The notes beneath the pieces are model-generated. The model saw only the letters and a program-made list of their open reading frames with translations, ran no database searches and had not been told where the DNA came from. Position numbers and translations under genes: made by a program. Shown here in pieces: positions 10,566-22,264 of a DNA stretch of 64,000 bases; the first letter of the stretch is position 1, and the number at the start of each line of letters is the position of its first letter. The stretch spans positions 179,399-243,398 of the forward strand of contig CAUJNA010002157.1 of the NCBI GenBank assembly GCA_963377175.1. The letters are read 5' to 3'. This stretch comes from Effrenium voratum. Lineage: Eukaryota; Sar; Dinophyceae; Suessiales; Symbiodiniaceae.

Positions 10566-10974
10566 TCTCTACTGGAGGACCTAGCGAGGCTTCTTCACAG
10601 GGCCCTCCAGTGGTGTGTGGTTGGGGTGAACCTTTCGGCCAGAGTCTGAGGTTCAGCAGAGGGTTCAGGACTCACTCGCTGGGAAAGGTCGTCATCTTGG
10701 CAATGGAGTTTTTGTGCACACTTAGGGATGCCTTGCAGGAAATCACGGACCACAAGGGATCATTTGTTTGCTTTCCTGGCTGCGGCTCCGATACCTGGAC
10801 ATGTGGCCACTGACAAAGGCTCCGTCCACGTCAATCGTGGAAGATTGGCCCGCCCACTTTCCCATGGACTTGAACTTCCTTGGGGCAGCAGCCGTTTTCC
10901 GTCAAACCAGAAAGCGCTCCGCTTCTTTTGGGGGCTGGGGGCTTTGGGCGAGGGTTTGGAGGGTTTGGTTTCGG

Positions 10975-11085
10975 TCCACTCGCTGAGGCCGTCCAGCTTT
11001 GGACCTTGGAAGTGGGCTGCACGGCCACGCGCTCGGTGGGGTTTCGGGGCTTCGGGGCCCGGCCTTCGGAGCCGGGAGGTGAAAA
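10975..11085 (+). CDS. exon candidate, unknown
   Basis: Frame PLAEAVQLWTLEVGCTATRS then VGFRGFGARPSEPGGEK. Its codon bias contrasts with the TTTTTT-rich DNA downstream. Not recognised. Confidence 0.35.
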
Positions 11086-14000
11086 GCCATCGAAGGGCTT
11101 CCTAAAATGGAACTCTTCCCTCTTTTTTTACCTGGTTTGCCTTTGTTCTTTTCCTTTTCGTGGAAAGGAGTAGGAGGTTCCGAGGACGTAGCGACGGATA
11201 GTCTCCACAGACTAACAGGATGGCTACCAACCAGACTTCAGGTTGGTCCTGTTGATGCGCCAGATGAAAGCAAGCGCGTGGCGTTTTTTTTTGTTTTTTT
11301 TAAGATCATACTTTCTTGCCAGCAGATCCAGTTGCCCAATGGGTCAGGCGTTCTTGCTCCTCTCCAGACAACACATGTCAGGTTGCTTTTGTCGCTTAGC
11401 CGAAGCCGAACATCAGTCGACTCGCGCCATCAGAACTGGATAGCTTTGGCACCCCATTCTCGGAGGATGGGGGTGACGGTGCCCTAGCAGGTTGAAGCGC
11501 CCGCTTTCGAATCTGGCTTCTCTCAATCGCTGACAAAAGACGCATCCGCAGGAAGTGGGCTCGTCTCAACGTTTTCTGTTTCTGTTTTTTCCTTCAATCA
11601 AACAGCAGCCAAACGGTGCTGTCCCCCCAAGACTTCCGACTTATTCACCACAAATTCGAACTTTCGCTGCGAAAGCTCAGGACCATTACGTCTGGAAGGA
11701 CAAGGTGCGGACGTTTTGGGTCGCCGTGGGTGACACAGCATTCGAAGGGAATGAAACCAAGGACTGGTCGCCATGTAGCTTAAAAACTTTCCAAGAGAGC
11801 ACCCCAGTCACAACTCAGCGAATGGAGAATGTGTCACACTGAGGGTCTCTCTACATTGACATGGTTGATCTGCTTCAGTTTGTCTGCACGTGCTCACTTC
11901 TGCGATGGGGACTCGAGCTCCAGCTTGCACATGACGTATTGTAGAGAACTCCGCTTGCTTGCCTCTTTGTCCGTCCTTGTTTGCAAGGGAACACTTCCCT
12001 TCAAGAGGAATCAGTGGAAACCGTGGAAACCGTGCCCGTTTTTTTTTCTTCTTTCCGATGACTGCAAAAGGTGATGCTGTTGGTGGCTACTGGCCTTAAA
12101 CGGAAATTGTCATGCCTGGTAGATTCATCATGCCTTGGTGGCGCCTTAAGCAACAGATGGTCATCAGCATGGACATGACACCTCTCTTCATACGGATTGT
12201 AGCCAACATACCGCACGTCAATTCCCACCATTCATGGCCTTTTCGAACAGCCCCCAATGGATTGTAGACTGCTCCCCGCACATCACATCAGGAGCAAACT
12301 GTTATCTCATAGTAGGTGATATAATGTTTTGTCCATGAGCGTTGTGGTTGTCTCAGTCATGCCGATGCCCGAGCGCAAGAATATCTTATCCAATGCAAGC
12401 AACCCGGATGATCAAATGAAGGGGGGTGCTGCTTGCAGGCACCACTCAGGACAGGAGAGTCAGATGTGTTCAAGGTATGCATGTGCGTGGCATCCACTTC
12501 TCCCAAAGCCCACTCGTGCTGCGGTGCTAAAATCGACCAACATCCCGTAGTGCGCAAGGTGCAAGGCGGCACAGACCACCGCATTGTCACAGCCAGTATA
12601 AAGCATCACTTATTGCTGTACTGGACATGTGCAATATGCGTCCATGTCGGTTAGGGCCATGAATAATATAATAATGTCCGCCTCTTTCTCTGACGGTGCT
12701 CAGGCAGCAACCAACCAAGCGCAGGATGTCTTCGTGGGCATTGTCGCCGATGCCGGGGAGTGGACGGTAGATCTAGGCCTGGAAGGGGACTGGAGGATGG
12801 GTTGCTTTGAAATTCGCCCAAGGGTACGCCCCGAAAAATTTCGCAGGCTGCCAACCACGTCCATCCTTGCAGAGAACTGGTGCCGGGCCAAAAGAAATAG
12901 GGCAAACCGGTCACTTCTGAGCAGGTGCTTCAATGGCCCTCATTGAGTGTGCATGGACACCAGCTGTGGACTAGCGTTTTGCTTGGAGAGCATGCCAAGC
13001 GAAGCGGGTGCTGGGTGGGGGTTCAACAACATGGCTGAGTCTTGGAAAGTTCAGGAGGTCATGGAGCCAGTGCATTGGACAATGACGGAGCTTTGTGATC
13101 TTCTTTGGTGGAAACCAAGAGATGTCCTAGAATCCTTGAAGTGCGGAAGCCTCAACCAGGCATCATGCAGCATGCTGTGTTGGGCGAGGAGCTTGTTTGC
13201 CTTGATCAACAGTCCATCCATCAGAACCTTTTCAAGGGGGTTCTTGCTTTTTGTTGATGCCGACAGAGCCATGGGTTAAGATGGTGATCAAGGAGTTGCT
13301 TGTTGCCAAGCGCTGTTGCCTTAAAGTTTACTCGGGGGCCAAAGAATGCATTCCAGACTTCTGCCCTTCGTTCGTCCGCCCTGACGAGTGTTCAAAGAAG
13401 ACCAGACACAAACAGATGCAAGTCGGTTGGTTCCCGGGAACCACTGGTGACAAGATTTGCGGCAATTTTCCCATGAGCCGTGGCACGCAACATGGATCCG
13501 ATCCCCCATGGAGCATTGAGCGATAGCCGTGTGCCGTTGAGCTACTGGAGTCATTCCCTTTGGCGGAAATTCAGCCTGGAACCCTATTCCCCTAAGAGGA
13601 GGTTCCTCTAGACACGTGAGTTTTCATCATGAAATCGTCAAGAAGATCTCTTTGCGGGCCCGTATCAGCTAGCTCAGTTGCACCGTGTTTTTGTCCTGGC
13701 TCCCACATTGGCCGACCCGAAAGCATCAGTAGCAACCGGGCTGGAGAACTATATCCTTGAGAGTTGAGAGTGACCAAAAGCCCAAGGCCAATTACAGTCT
13801 TTGCCCTTTTACCCACTTGCAATACTTGACAGTAAAGCTTCCAGCGTCTTTTGCGCGTCCCGTGCAGATGCCGTCAGAAAAGGCTTCGACGAGGCGCCGA
13901 CAAGTCAAACATGGTGACTTGCATGGCTTGTCCATGTGAGGGTTTTCCAGTAGTCCATGGTCAATTTTGGAGCATTTTGTGATACTGGCTCATGTAGATG

Positions 14001-14123
14001 CAGGCCATCGCCATGACACCTAGACTTTTTTTTTTGGGGGGGTAGCGACGATCCTATGCTTTGGAGGCCACCTTGTGCCCATTGGTTGGTCCTGCTGGGA
14101 AGCACGCTATGCCAATCATTATG
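11086..14123. other. no convincing gene in 3 kb
   Basis: Open frames of 60-110 codons occur (for example around 11640-11842 and 12740-12945 on +) without GC3 bias or known motifs. Intron or intergenic DNA is the best description. Confidence 0.35.
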
Positions 14124-14199
14124 CGGCTGTGGGTCAAAACCAATGGTACCATCTTGGTGTAGGTGCACCACCCATTTTAGTCTATTTTAGTGGGGATTG
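14124..14199 (+). repeat. dispersed repeat family A, copy 2 (short)
   Basis: Carries GGCTGTGGGTCAAAACCAATGG, GGTGCACCACCCATTTTAG, TCTATTTTAG and TGGGGATTG, then diverges. It lacks the ATGTTCACTG and GACCCATGGCCAAAT end seen in the other copies. Confidence 0.7.
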
Positions 14200-14611
14200 A
14201 TGCGATGGGCTATGCGCATTGGGCCGGAAAGGGCAGAGTTTCGGAATTGGGGCGCTGGCTGAGTATTACTGGGCTTGGCAACGGAGTATGAAGATTCGTT
14301 TCATGGGGAATCCCTATCTTGGGTTGGCAAATTATCATAATTGCCCCACTTCAGCAGAGCCCAGCCTGAATAAGCACGAAAGATCGACGCTGATCCTGCG
14401 CTGACCGAGAATCGGCAACCGAACTTACGAACCTATCCGACATGGACCGGCCAGTTTGATTTGACAGCTCGGTCGTTTGAAACAGGCCTTGGTCTAATGA
14501 GAACAGACTAGCATGTGCACATGTGTATATATATATAGATATCTGTGTTCAAACGGCAGGGTGGTGCAAAATGGGTTGGGACGAAAAGTTGCAACCTCCC
14601 CATCTGGAGAG

Positions 14612-14735
14612 AAATCTTTAGAGACTCCATCGGATCCAAGCTGTCGCAGGCCGTGGAGCAGGGTAGTGCGGAGCTGTTCTCGGCGCCCTTGTACGTGGTC
14701 AAGGCGGAGTGGGCGTGCTGGGGCCGGTGGGCTCG
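14612..14735 (+). CDS. exon candidate, unknown
   Basis: Frame FRDSIGSKLSQAVEQGSAEL then FSAPLYVVKAEWACWGRW. It has strong GC3 bias from about 14640 and a natural helix-strand pattern. One of the better exon candidates in the first 20 kb. The family is not recognised. Confidence 0.45.
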
Positions 14736-16355
14736 GGCGCGCGCCTGTGTTTGAACCCCCCCCCCCCCTTCGTGGCTTTCGGGGAGACCAAGGCTCGGTT
14801 GGCCCGACCCAAACCTTGAGGCTTTAGGTTTTCGGAGGCGTTTTTTGGGCTCGGTGTTGGTGCCAGTGAACTTGCAGCTTGCAGGATGGGTCTTTCCCAT
14901 CCCCCGCAATTGATGGGTTGAAACCGGCTAGACTTTCATTGGGGGTCCCACCCCCCCCTTAAAAGACACGAGAGGTCGCAAAAGGGCTCCTAGGTTTAAA
15001 TTTCACGCCGCCAATACTTTTCCCATGTTTGGGACATCATCATTGCAAGAGTTGTGTATGTGTATGCACATGTACATGCAAATGTATATGCATATGCACA
15101 TGTGGTATATGTCTATGTTTGTTTCTACGTCCATGTCAGTGCCTATAGTGTATGTAAATGTAAATGTAAATGTAGGCATCTGAAACATACAGGTGTTTTT
15201 CAGGAGGCATCACGAAAGATGTCTGGGTGATGAGTTGCATCCGTGGACGTGAGACCCTGACCCACCTTTCAAGAACACGATATGCCCCCCCCTTCCAATT
15301 CTGGGAGCCTTGAGGAACTTGATTTTTTTGCAGCCACGTGGACAAACAGTAACGCGCTTTTATGGGGTTGAGCGGTCTGTGTAGAGCGCGCAACATGAAT
15401 AGCTTGAAAATCAAGATTTTATGCAGATCGCAGTTCTGGGCCCAATTGGTCAATTGCACGCTCAGCCCCGCAGGCATGGCGTGTCCACATGGGCTTCGCC
15501 CGAACAAATGGGCGGCTGGGTTGCTGCGTGGCTGCGTGGGTGGGAATTGGACAGGCTGCACCACACACACTAGGTGTTGGTGCAGTTTCCCTGGTTTACG
15601 CCAGCAGTCACAGCTGCATGGTTGGCGGGGTTTCAGATTCCAGGCTTTGTGAAGCACGCGATTTCGAGCTTTCCAGGCCTATGTGAAGGAGCTCACCTCC
15701 TATGGCCTTGCTGCCAGGGCGCGCGCGAAAATCGATTCGACCAGGGTGCCTTAAATTTTCTCCCGGGCTGGAGGAGCTTGGTGTCCAGCCAGTTCAAAGA
15801 GTTGTTCTTTTCAGACGCAGGAGACAATTCTACTTGTGCTGCGAGTATGGCTGTAAAGCTGTACCCTGAGTCCAAAGGCACAGAAACGAGGAAGGAACGA
15901 GCTGGGGTCCGGCTGGCGTTCAAAATCAGCTGAGTTCGGACACATTCCCCCATTCTCTGCAGGCGTGAACACGCCTGACTCAAATAAGCTTGGATAAAAG
16001 TGACTGACGTTTATCGCCACCGCCTTCGTCAATGAGGATCAAAGCTTTGATTTAGAGGCCCTGAACGTAGATCGAAACAAATGGGAATCACAGACCCAAA
16101 GCGCCACACCACCGCCTTCACTACCTTGGTGCGTTTGAGTATGAGCTCACTGCTGACACCTGTGACATGTCAAGGCATGATTTTCCCCCCGCATGTCGGA
16201 GTTGCTTTTGCTTGGAGCGCAGGGCTTGGCTGATTCTGGCCGGCTGCATGGATTTTTGTCAAAAACAGTTGGGCGGGGGGGCAACCATTTCTGGTGGGTT
16301 TCCTTTTGGCGTTCCTTGAACTCGAGGAGAAACGTGTAGCCTCAAACCTCTCACC
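14736..16355. other. no gene; TG/TA microsatellite-like stretch
   Basis: 15040-15180 is a TGTATG/CACATG/TAAATG-rich simple region. The rest has weak open frames only. Confidence 0.35.
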
Positions 16356-16359
16356 GGCG

Positions 16360-16455
16360 AGGCCAAGGAAGCGGCAGAGGACGCAGAGGAGGGCGGGTAC
16401 CAGAAGCGGGACTACAAGGCGGGAGCTGGGCTTTCTCGAGCGAAGCCGAGGTGCC
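16360..16455 (+). CDS. exon candidate, charged protein
   Basis: Frame EAKEAAEDAEEGGYQKRDYK then AGAGLSRAKPR. Acidic then basic, GC3-rich. Its composition is like the ESKEAAREATDEAGKS exon at 18 kb, so the two may belong to one + strand gene. Confidence 0.4.
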
Positions 16456-16949
16456 CCAAATGAGGGGTTCCCCATTTCATAGAGCGCGCAAATGATTCGT
16501 GGTGGCCGAAAGTTGCACTGGTCAGGTAAAAGTCCTCGGGTCAACTGACAAAGCCACTTGAAAGGTGATCTTCCTTTGCAGGACGCCGTGAGGCTGCACA
16601 AGTCACAAGGAAAGTTCAGTTCTGCAAGTTTGGCTAAGCCTTCAGCAGCTCATTTTGAGCCTCATTGCGCCGTCTTCCCTTTCAGCAGCTCACCTTTCTC
16701 CCGTTCTGGTCTTCATGTTTGAGCCGTTAGCGCAGAGCACCTACGCCAACCTCGGTGGGGGGCCTTGCTTCAGGTCAACATGAATCCCAGTTCAATGATC
16801 CCCTTTTTCCCTTTTTGTTTGGCAGGTGATGCACAAGCTGTGGTTCCATGATCGGGCAGTTGCTCGGCCGTCAGCTTGCAAATGCAAGCCACATCATAGC
16901 TATTCCATTGGAGTTATTGATGATGGGGGTGGCCAATGCCCCTCCCCCG

Positions 16950-17880
16950 GCTTGCTCGAAAAAGCCACACACCCCGCAAATCCCACACAAACAAACTTTG
17001 TATTCAAGCAACTCTAGGCCAACCCTACACCCATTTCCAGCCCATACACAAACACCCTACACAGACCTGACCCACCCCCAAATCAACCCGAAACCAACCT
17101 TAGACCATCCCATCCCACCCTATCACCCTGTCACCCACTGTAAGCCAGCCCCAAAACATTCCTAAACCCCTCAACCAACCCTAAACCCAGTTCTTCCCTC
17201 AGTGTCTTTTTTGATGCTACGGCGGGCCCCAACCCCCCACAGTGCAAGTTTTTTCCAACCCTAAGCCAACCTGAAATTCAACTTTCAGCCAACCCCAAAC
17301 CCACCCTAAACCAGCATCAAGCCCAACAACCCTAACCAACACCAAGCCCAACAACCCCAACCCCAACCTGACACGCGGTCAAAAAGCGGCGCTTGGAAGC
17401 CCGCCGCGCTCGTCAGCGGGGGGGGGGGGTTCCGACGCCCACCTTCAGCAAGCGGCGTGCCGGGCCTTTGAAGAGCGCTGAACCTAAACCGACCTGACAC
17501 CACACAAAACCCACCCTACACCCCTCCCAAAACTAGCTAAACCAGCCCTACACTGCCTTAAAACCGCTCAACCCACCTGTAAACCAACCCTAAGCCACCT
17601 AAACCAATCTTCCTAAGCCCACCCTTTAAACATCCTCCCTAAACCAGCTTTAAGTTGGTGGCGTCCAGAGTTGCACCTTGTGCTGTCCAACGCTTTGCCC
17701 AAGCCGTCGTTCGTTTAACGCCAGGGCAATCCGCGCCCCGTGACCAGCCAACCAACCCTGAGCCAACCATACAATTCACCTTACAACCAGACCTAAACGA
17801 CCTAAACCCACCCTCAACCAAACCCAGCCAGCCCTAAGCCATCCCTGCCAGCCAACTCTGTTGCCCCGAGTTGAACACCC
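16950..17880 (+). repeat. degenerate C-rich CCAACCCTAAACC-type repeat region
   Basis: Loose repetition of CCAACCCTAAACC, ACCCACCCTA and AAACCAACC variants over about 0.9 kb. The complement (GGTTTAGGGTTGG) closely resembles the GGTTGGTTTAGG satellite at 22.3-25.7 kb and plant-type telomeric TTTAGGG. A GC-richer island at about 17377-17482 interrupts it and might be an exon (AVKKRRLEARRARQRGGG) but is G-homopolymer-damaged. Confidence 0.6.
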
Positions 17881-17981
17881 ACCAAGCTTGCAGCTTGCTG
17901 GTGATGCGGGGGCGGGGGGGGGGGGCGGGATGTTGCTGGGTGCAGCATCTTGGCCCAAGAAGAAACGCAGAAACTTGAACC

Positions 17982-18068
17982 TGCGACCAGGAGCTCTCCC
18001 CCGAGTCAAAGGAAGCCGCGCGTGAAGCCACCGACGAGGCCGGGAAATCGATAGGACCGGCGGCGATG
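17982..18068 (+). CDS. exon candidate, charged protein
   Basis: Frame ELSPESKEAAREATDEAGKS then IGPAAMGG, GC3-rich and helical. Compare EAKEAAEDAEEG at 16.4 kb. Repeated EAA-type helices suggest a coiled or LEA-like segment; this is inference from composition only. Confidence 0.4.
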
Positions 18069-18738
18069 GGTGGCTGTGAAATTTGGCAGTCAATAGGGAA
18101 CAGCTCGAAAAACATGGTGGATGATGCAAGTCTGTATACAAATGGTGAGTTTCAACAGGCAACCCTCAAAAAATGTTTATTGAACATAAATGCATCCCCC
18201 ATGATGTCTACCCAGCGTCCCGGCGTGGTTACAGGTTAGCTGAAGCGGTTTCCGGCCCCAAACCACTGATTGGAATAGGTTAAGGCAAGTGTGTTTTCCA
18301 GATTGGCAATTGGTTGTCGTTTCAATTCCTTCGGCGGGGTCTGCAGGCTTCTCCTTAACACTGGTTCTTGTTCTACACTGGTCCTTTATATTCCAATAAG
18401 TGAGCACATAAAGACATAGCTAAATGGACAATCGACAAATACTGGGGTAGACTTTGGATACATTTTACATTTTACCAGTGACTCAAAGTGAAGCAACCAA
18501 CAAAATATACATTCTATAACTGGGCCTAACTCTAATCATGAATATACGAGTATGTAGATAGACCACTTCATGAAGCAATACGGGGAATCCACCCACGGGC
18601 GTCGGCCATGCGCCAGGCGGAAGCCAAGCCGATGCAGATCGTCCTCACGAAATCTGCCCGAGACTGAGCTTGACTGCTGCCTGTTTCGGCTTGCTGGTGT
18701 GGTGAGGCTCAGGTGAGACACCCGTGACGAAGCTGAAA

Positions 18739-18857
18739 TGGCTGTGGTTGTCAAAACCGTTTTGGGACAGGTGAATTCACCACCCATTTTGGTCTATTTT
18801 AGTGGGGATTGGGATGTTCACTGGGGGCTAAACGGGATTTTGACCCATGGCCAAATG
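18739..18857 (+). repeat. dispersed repeat family A, copy 3
   Basis: Ordered blocks AATGGCTGTGGTTGTCAAAA, GGTGAATTCACCACCCATTT, TCTATTTTAGTGGGGATTGG, GATGTTCACTGGGGG and GACCCATGGCCAAAT. It is the most complete compact copy. Confidence 0.75.
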
Positions 18858-18968
18858 GAACTGCCTTCCAAAGCCTGGAGGTTCGTCATTTTGGGAGAAG
18901 TGCATGAATTCCCATGAGGTAGATGTCATTTTCGGGCCGGGCATATCCTGGGAATCCTTGTAAGTCTG

Positions 18969-19088
18969 CTCGACGACTGTCCAGCGGGTCTCTGCTCGAC
19001 TGGCTTCCCTTGCGCCGAGGACCACCCCGCGCTGGCCGGGGGCAAGCAGTCCATGCAGAAGTCCACAGCCCAGAGAGAAGTGGATTGA
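18969..19088 (+). CDS. terminal exon candidate, Cys-containing
   Basis: Frame DDCPAGLCSTGFPCAEDHPA then LAGGKQSMQKSTAQREVD and TGA at 19086-19088. Three cysteines lie close together and the tail is polar. GC3 bias is clear from about 19010. Not recognised. Confidence 0.4.
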   Translation, partial: LDDCPAGLCSTGFPCAEDHPALAGGKQSMQKSTAQREVD

Positions 19089-19411
19089 GACGGTGTTTAA
19101 AGGATCAGACCACACGGGAAGCCGAAATTGATAGAAATCATCCCAAATGATCAAACCACAAGTGACATTCAGTTTGAACTAAGTTTCAAAATAAGTGAAG
19201 CTGAGTTGCGTTTTCTGAAACCTCTAGAAAGTTGGATCGGTTCCCTTTGGGTTCCGTGGAACAGACAAAGTCCCAAAAAATCTGGATGGATGATGGGAGT
19301 TGCCTGAGCGGCGGTGTTTTCTTCTCACGACCAATAATGGGGCCTGGGGGCAGGGAGGCGGCCAGAGAGGAGGGAGCCCGAATTAGCTCGTAAGCCCGCA
19401 AGGCCTTGTTC

Positions 19412-19475
19412 TTGGCCCCCCTCCCTCCCCTCCCCTCCCCTCCCCTCCCCTCCCCTGCCCTCCCCTCCCTCCCAT
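19412..19475 (+). repeat. CCCCT microsatellite
   Basis: Tandem CCCCTCCCCT and variants, about 60 bp. Confidence 0.85.
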
Positions 19476-20371
19476 GCCCCGTGAAACAAGGGGGCTCACT
19501 CTGTCTTTTTGGGTGAAATGAAGGAACTTGTTGCTTTGCTTGACGGAATTGGATCAGACAACAGGGGCTTGGTGAAGACTCCGGCGCATTCCTTCAGTTG
19601 GCCAATTCCAAATGTGTTCGGGGAAGGATCTCACAAGGGCCCACTGCGTTTTTGGATCCCCACGGAGCCCAGCTCGATCAGAAAGAAACCCAAGATGATT
19701 GTGGACCCATGCCTTTGCAAGACATTTTGCGTGCGTTTGGGCTGCGTCCTTTGGGTTTGGCTTTCGTTGTCGAGATTCAGTGGGTGATCAGTAACAGGCT
19801 TCAGCGCCAAATGTCTGGCTCATCACGGCGGCGCTGCCAAAGGTCAGGGCTACAAGCTTCTACTCTTAATCTCGTTTTTTGGGGATGGGACCTGGAATTC
19901 AACAGGATGGTAAGCTTCTGACAAAGAGAAGAGAACTTGAGTGCCCTTTGCTTCATGTAACCGGCAAGCTCACCCCCTTCGCCTCCGGAGGCCAGATTTT
20001 GCAGCCTACATCGTCAGCCCAGATGTGGCACATTCGTTTGGAATGGCGGGCCCCCGCAACATGGGTGGATTTACTTAGCTGGGGGCCTTGTTGCGGGGGC
20101 CCTCCATTTCAGGCGCCGACTGAGATGGATTTACTTAGGTTCCCTTTTCAACACAAGCCCAAAATGGGTGCACGGCACTCTCAAAAACCAAGCCCAGACA
20201 GAGTGCATCCATTTCTTGTGGATGCCTTTGCCTCATTCAGGCAGGTTTTCAGACAACCCCCAACATGTTTGTGCTTGTCGAGGGTCCCACTGGTGGAATA
20301 TTTTTTAAAGGCCTCAAGCCCATGTAGGCGCTTTTGATCCCTCTTGAGATTTTGCTTTCTCGTGTCGGCAG

Positions 20372-20480
20372 GTTCAAGGCCTACGTGGAGCTGGCGACGG
20401 ATGCCGCGCAGCGCTGGCTGCCCCCGGATGGCGAGCTGAACGGGTGCTGGCGCCAGCAGTTACAGGGACCAACGGGATGA
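20372..20480 (+). CDS. exon candidate with possible stop
   Basis: After a clean TCGGCAG acceptor the frame reads FKAYVELATDAAQRWLPPDG then ELNGCWRQQLQGPTG and TGA at 20478-20480. Codon bias is very strong to the CAGCAG at 20460, so the donor could lie there and the stop be intronic. The start, with one extra base before TTC, implies a split codon. Not recognised. Confidence 0.5.
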
Positions 20481-20518
20481 AGCTTCGCAGCCCAGGATTC
20501 AGGAAACCTCGGGTTGAT

Positions 20519-20610
20519 ACAAAAATGGAGGGCTGTCCCAGTTTAGTAAAAATCTAGGGGTGTCCCTTTTTAGTAAGAAATGGAGGGCTGTCCCAGTTTA
20601 GTAACTCCAA
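20519..20610 (+). repeat. three-copy tandem repeat, about 33 bp
   Basis: GGAGGGCTGTCCCAGTTTAG is present twice exactly, with a diverged middle copy (GGGGTGTCCCTTTTTAGTAA). The copies are head to tail. Confidence 0.7.
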
Positions 20611-22166
20611 CCTCACAGAATCCGCCAGGTTCGTGAATCAGCGGAAATTAGAACGGGTCACCTGCAGGCAAACAGCGAACGTACGATCGATGATCCCCCC
20701 ATGCCTGGGTATTCCAGTTTTCTGGCTTTGGGGGATTGTGGACATTCCTTCAACACGATATTCCAGGAAACCTCAGTGACATGGTGGTGGGTGAGAACAT
20801 GGTATGGATGGATGATGGGTGTTTTTGATAAATCCCTATGCAAGAATCCCCAATTGTTCACTTCTTGCCCACGCAATCCTTGGGCCGGACTCCGCCTCAA
20901 GCCGTTTCAGCTTGCATGGATTGGGCCCGTGAAGGTGCTTGGAACCGGCAGCCCCGAGGCAACAGGTCAGTCATCGATAGCTTTGTTGTCTAGAATAGCA
21001 CCCAAAAACCATCTTGGAACTGGACCCCGCATGTGCCGGCGTGGATTACTCCAAACTTCTGCCAGGCCCCCAAAAGTGGGAAGCTTGCTCAAGGCAACTA
21101 CCTCGCCCATCTCACTGGCCTTTGGCTCAGTCGGAGTTCGGGTCTGTTGGATGAGGCATTGGAGTTCACATGGAAGGCAGTGTGCAGACCACGCAGCGCG
21201 GCTTTTACACGCATCTCAGCTAGCTTGCAATGCCTGCCGGGCCGCGATGCACGGGTCGGGTGAGATTGCAGTCCCTTTGCGCTTTCCAGGCTACAGCAGC
21301 TCGCTTGTTTCGGTTTTGCCCGACAAAAGGCCAGCAATCCTCGGTGGACCTCGAACTGGTTTGGATATATGTTTGGATTGGATTGGACGCTGAGATCCGA
21401 TGTGACTGAACTTTCCGTTGCGTTTCCCCCTACCTTTGTAGCCTTTCCCATGCCGACGGAGCCAGTGCCATGGCTCACAAGGCGCGCGGGGAGGCGGTTT
21501 GTAGGTGAGTTCATGCGGCTGCGGGTCCCAGCAAGAGGTCCGGCGAAAACGCTGCCCGTGTTTTGGAGATCCGTCTGGGTCCAGCCGAAATCGCCGGGTG
21601 CTTGATTGGTTTTTAAGGGTAAGAAGGTGTGCTATGGAAAGGTGTAAATGCAGGTCAGTGGATTGATGAGACCTACCAGGAAGTCCCTGATGAGGATGGC
21701 AATCCGAGCTAGTAGATTTCCTGAGTGGGGTGTCACCATCATGTTGGCCTTCGGCTGCTAGACGAGGTCAAAGAGTAAATTGGGGCAAAGGCCTTCTTAA
21801 GTTTGCATGGTCTTGGATGCTGTTGGGGTTTTGCGGATGAAAAACGGTTTCCGAGGCCGAGGGTCATCCATGGAAGGCATTGAATCCAATCACAGGAACC
21901 CGGCGGCGGAAAGCATACTCGGTTTTGCCGTCCTCATCGGGGACTTCCTGCTAGGTCTCGTCAATCCAGAGCACAACTTCTTGCCCTCAAAAGCAACCGC
22001 GCACTCGGCGATTTCGGCTGGACCCAGACGGGTCTCCAAAACACGGGCAGAGTTTTCGCTGGACCTGCTGGGACCCGCAACCGCTTGCTGGGGTTGTTGC
22101 GGGGAAGCGTTGAACCCCGTCACCCAACGCGGCGACTCGGCAGAGCCGATCCCGATTGCGATGTCA
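20611..22166. other. no convincing gene
   Basis: Open frames up to 230 codons (for example 20701-21393 on +) lack codon bias and motifs. Probably intron or intergenic. Confidence 0.35.
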
Positions 22167-22262
22167 GGTGTCTGCGGTGCTGCCTTCCGCCAGCGCCCCG
22201 GACCTGCGGAGGAGCCGCCTGGAGAAGCTCCTCTCCCAGGCGGGCGATGCGATTCTTGCAGA
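22167..22262 (+). CDS. exon candidate immediately before the satellite
   Basis: After ATGTCAG the frame reads VSAVLPSASAPDLRRSRLEK then LLSQAGDAILAE, ending at GAG|GGTACGG. It is GC3-rich with a clean amphipathic helix. The 10-bp satellite starts within a few bases of its end, so the satellite would sit at the 5' side of an intron if this exon is real. Confidence 0.5.
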
Positions 22263-22264
22263 GG

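Noticed and set aside
20701..21393. 230-codon + frame
   Set aside because: No GC3 bias, no motif, and composition equals the surrounding intron-like DNA.
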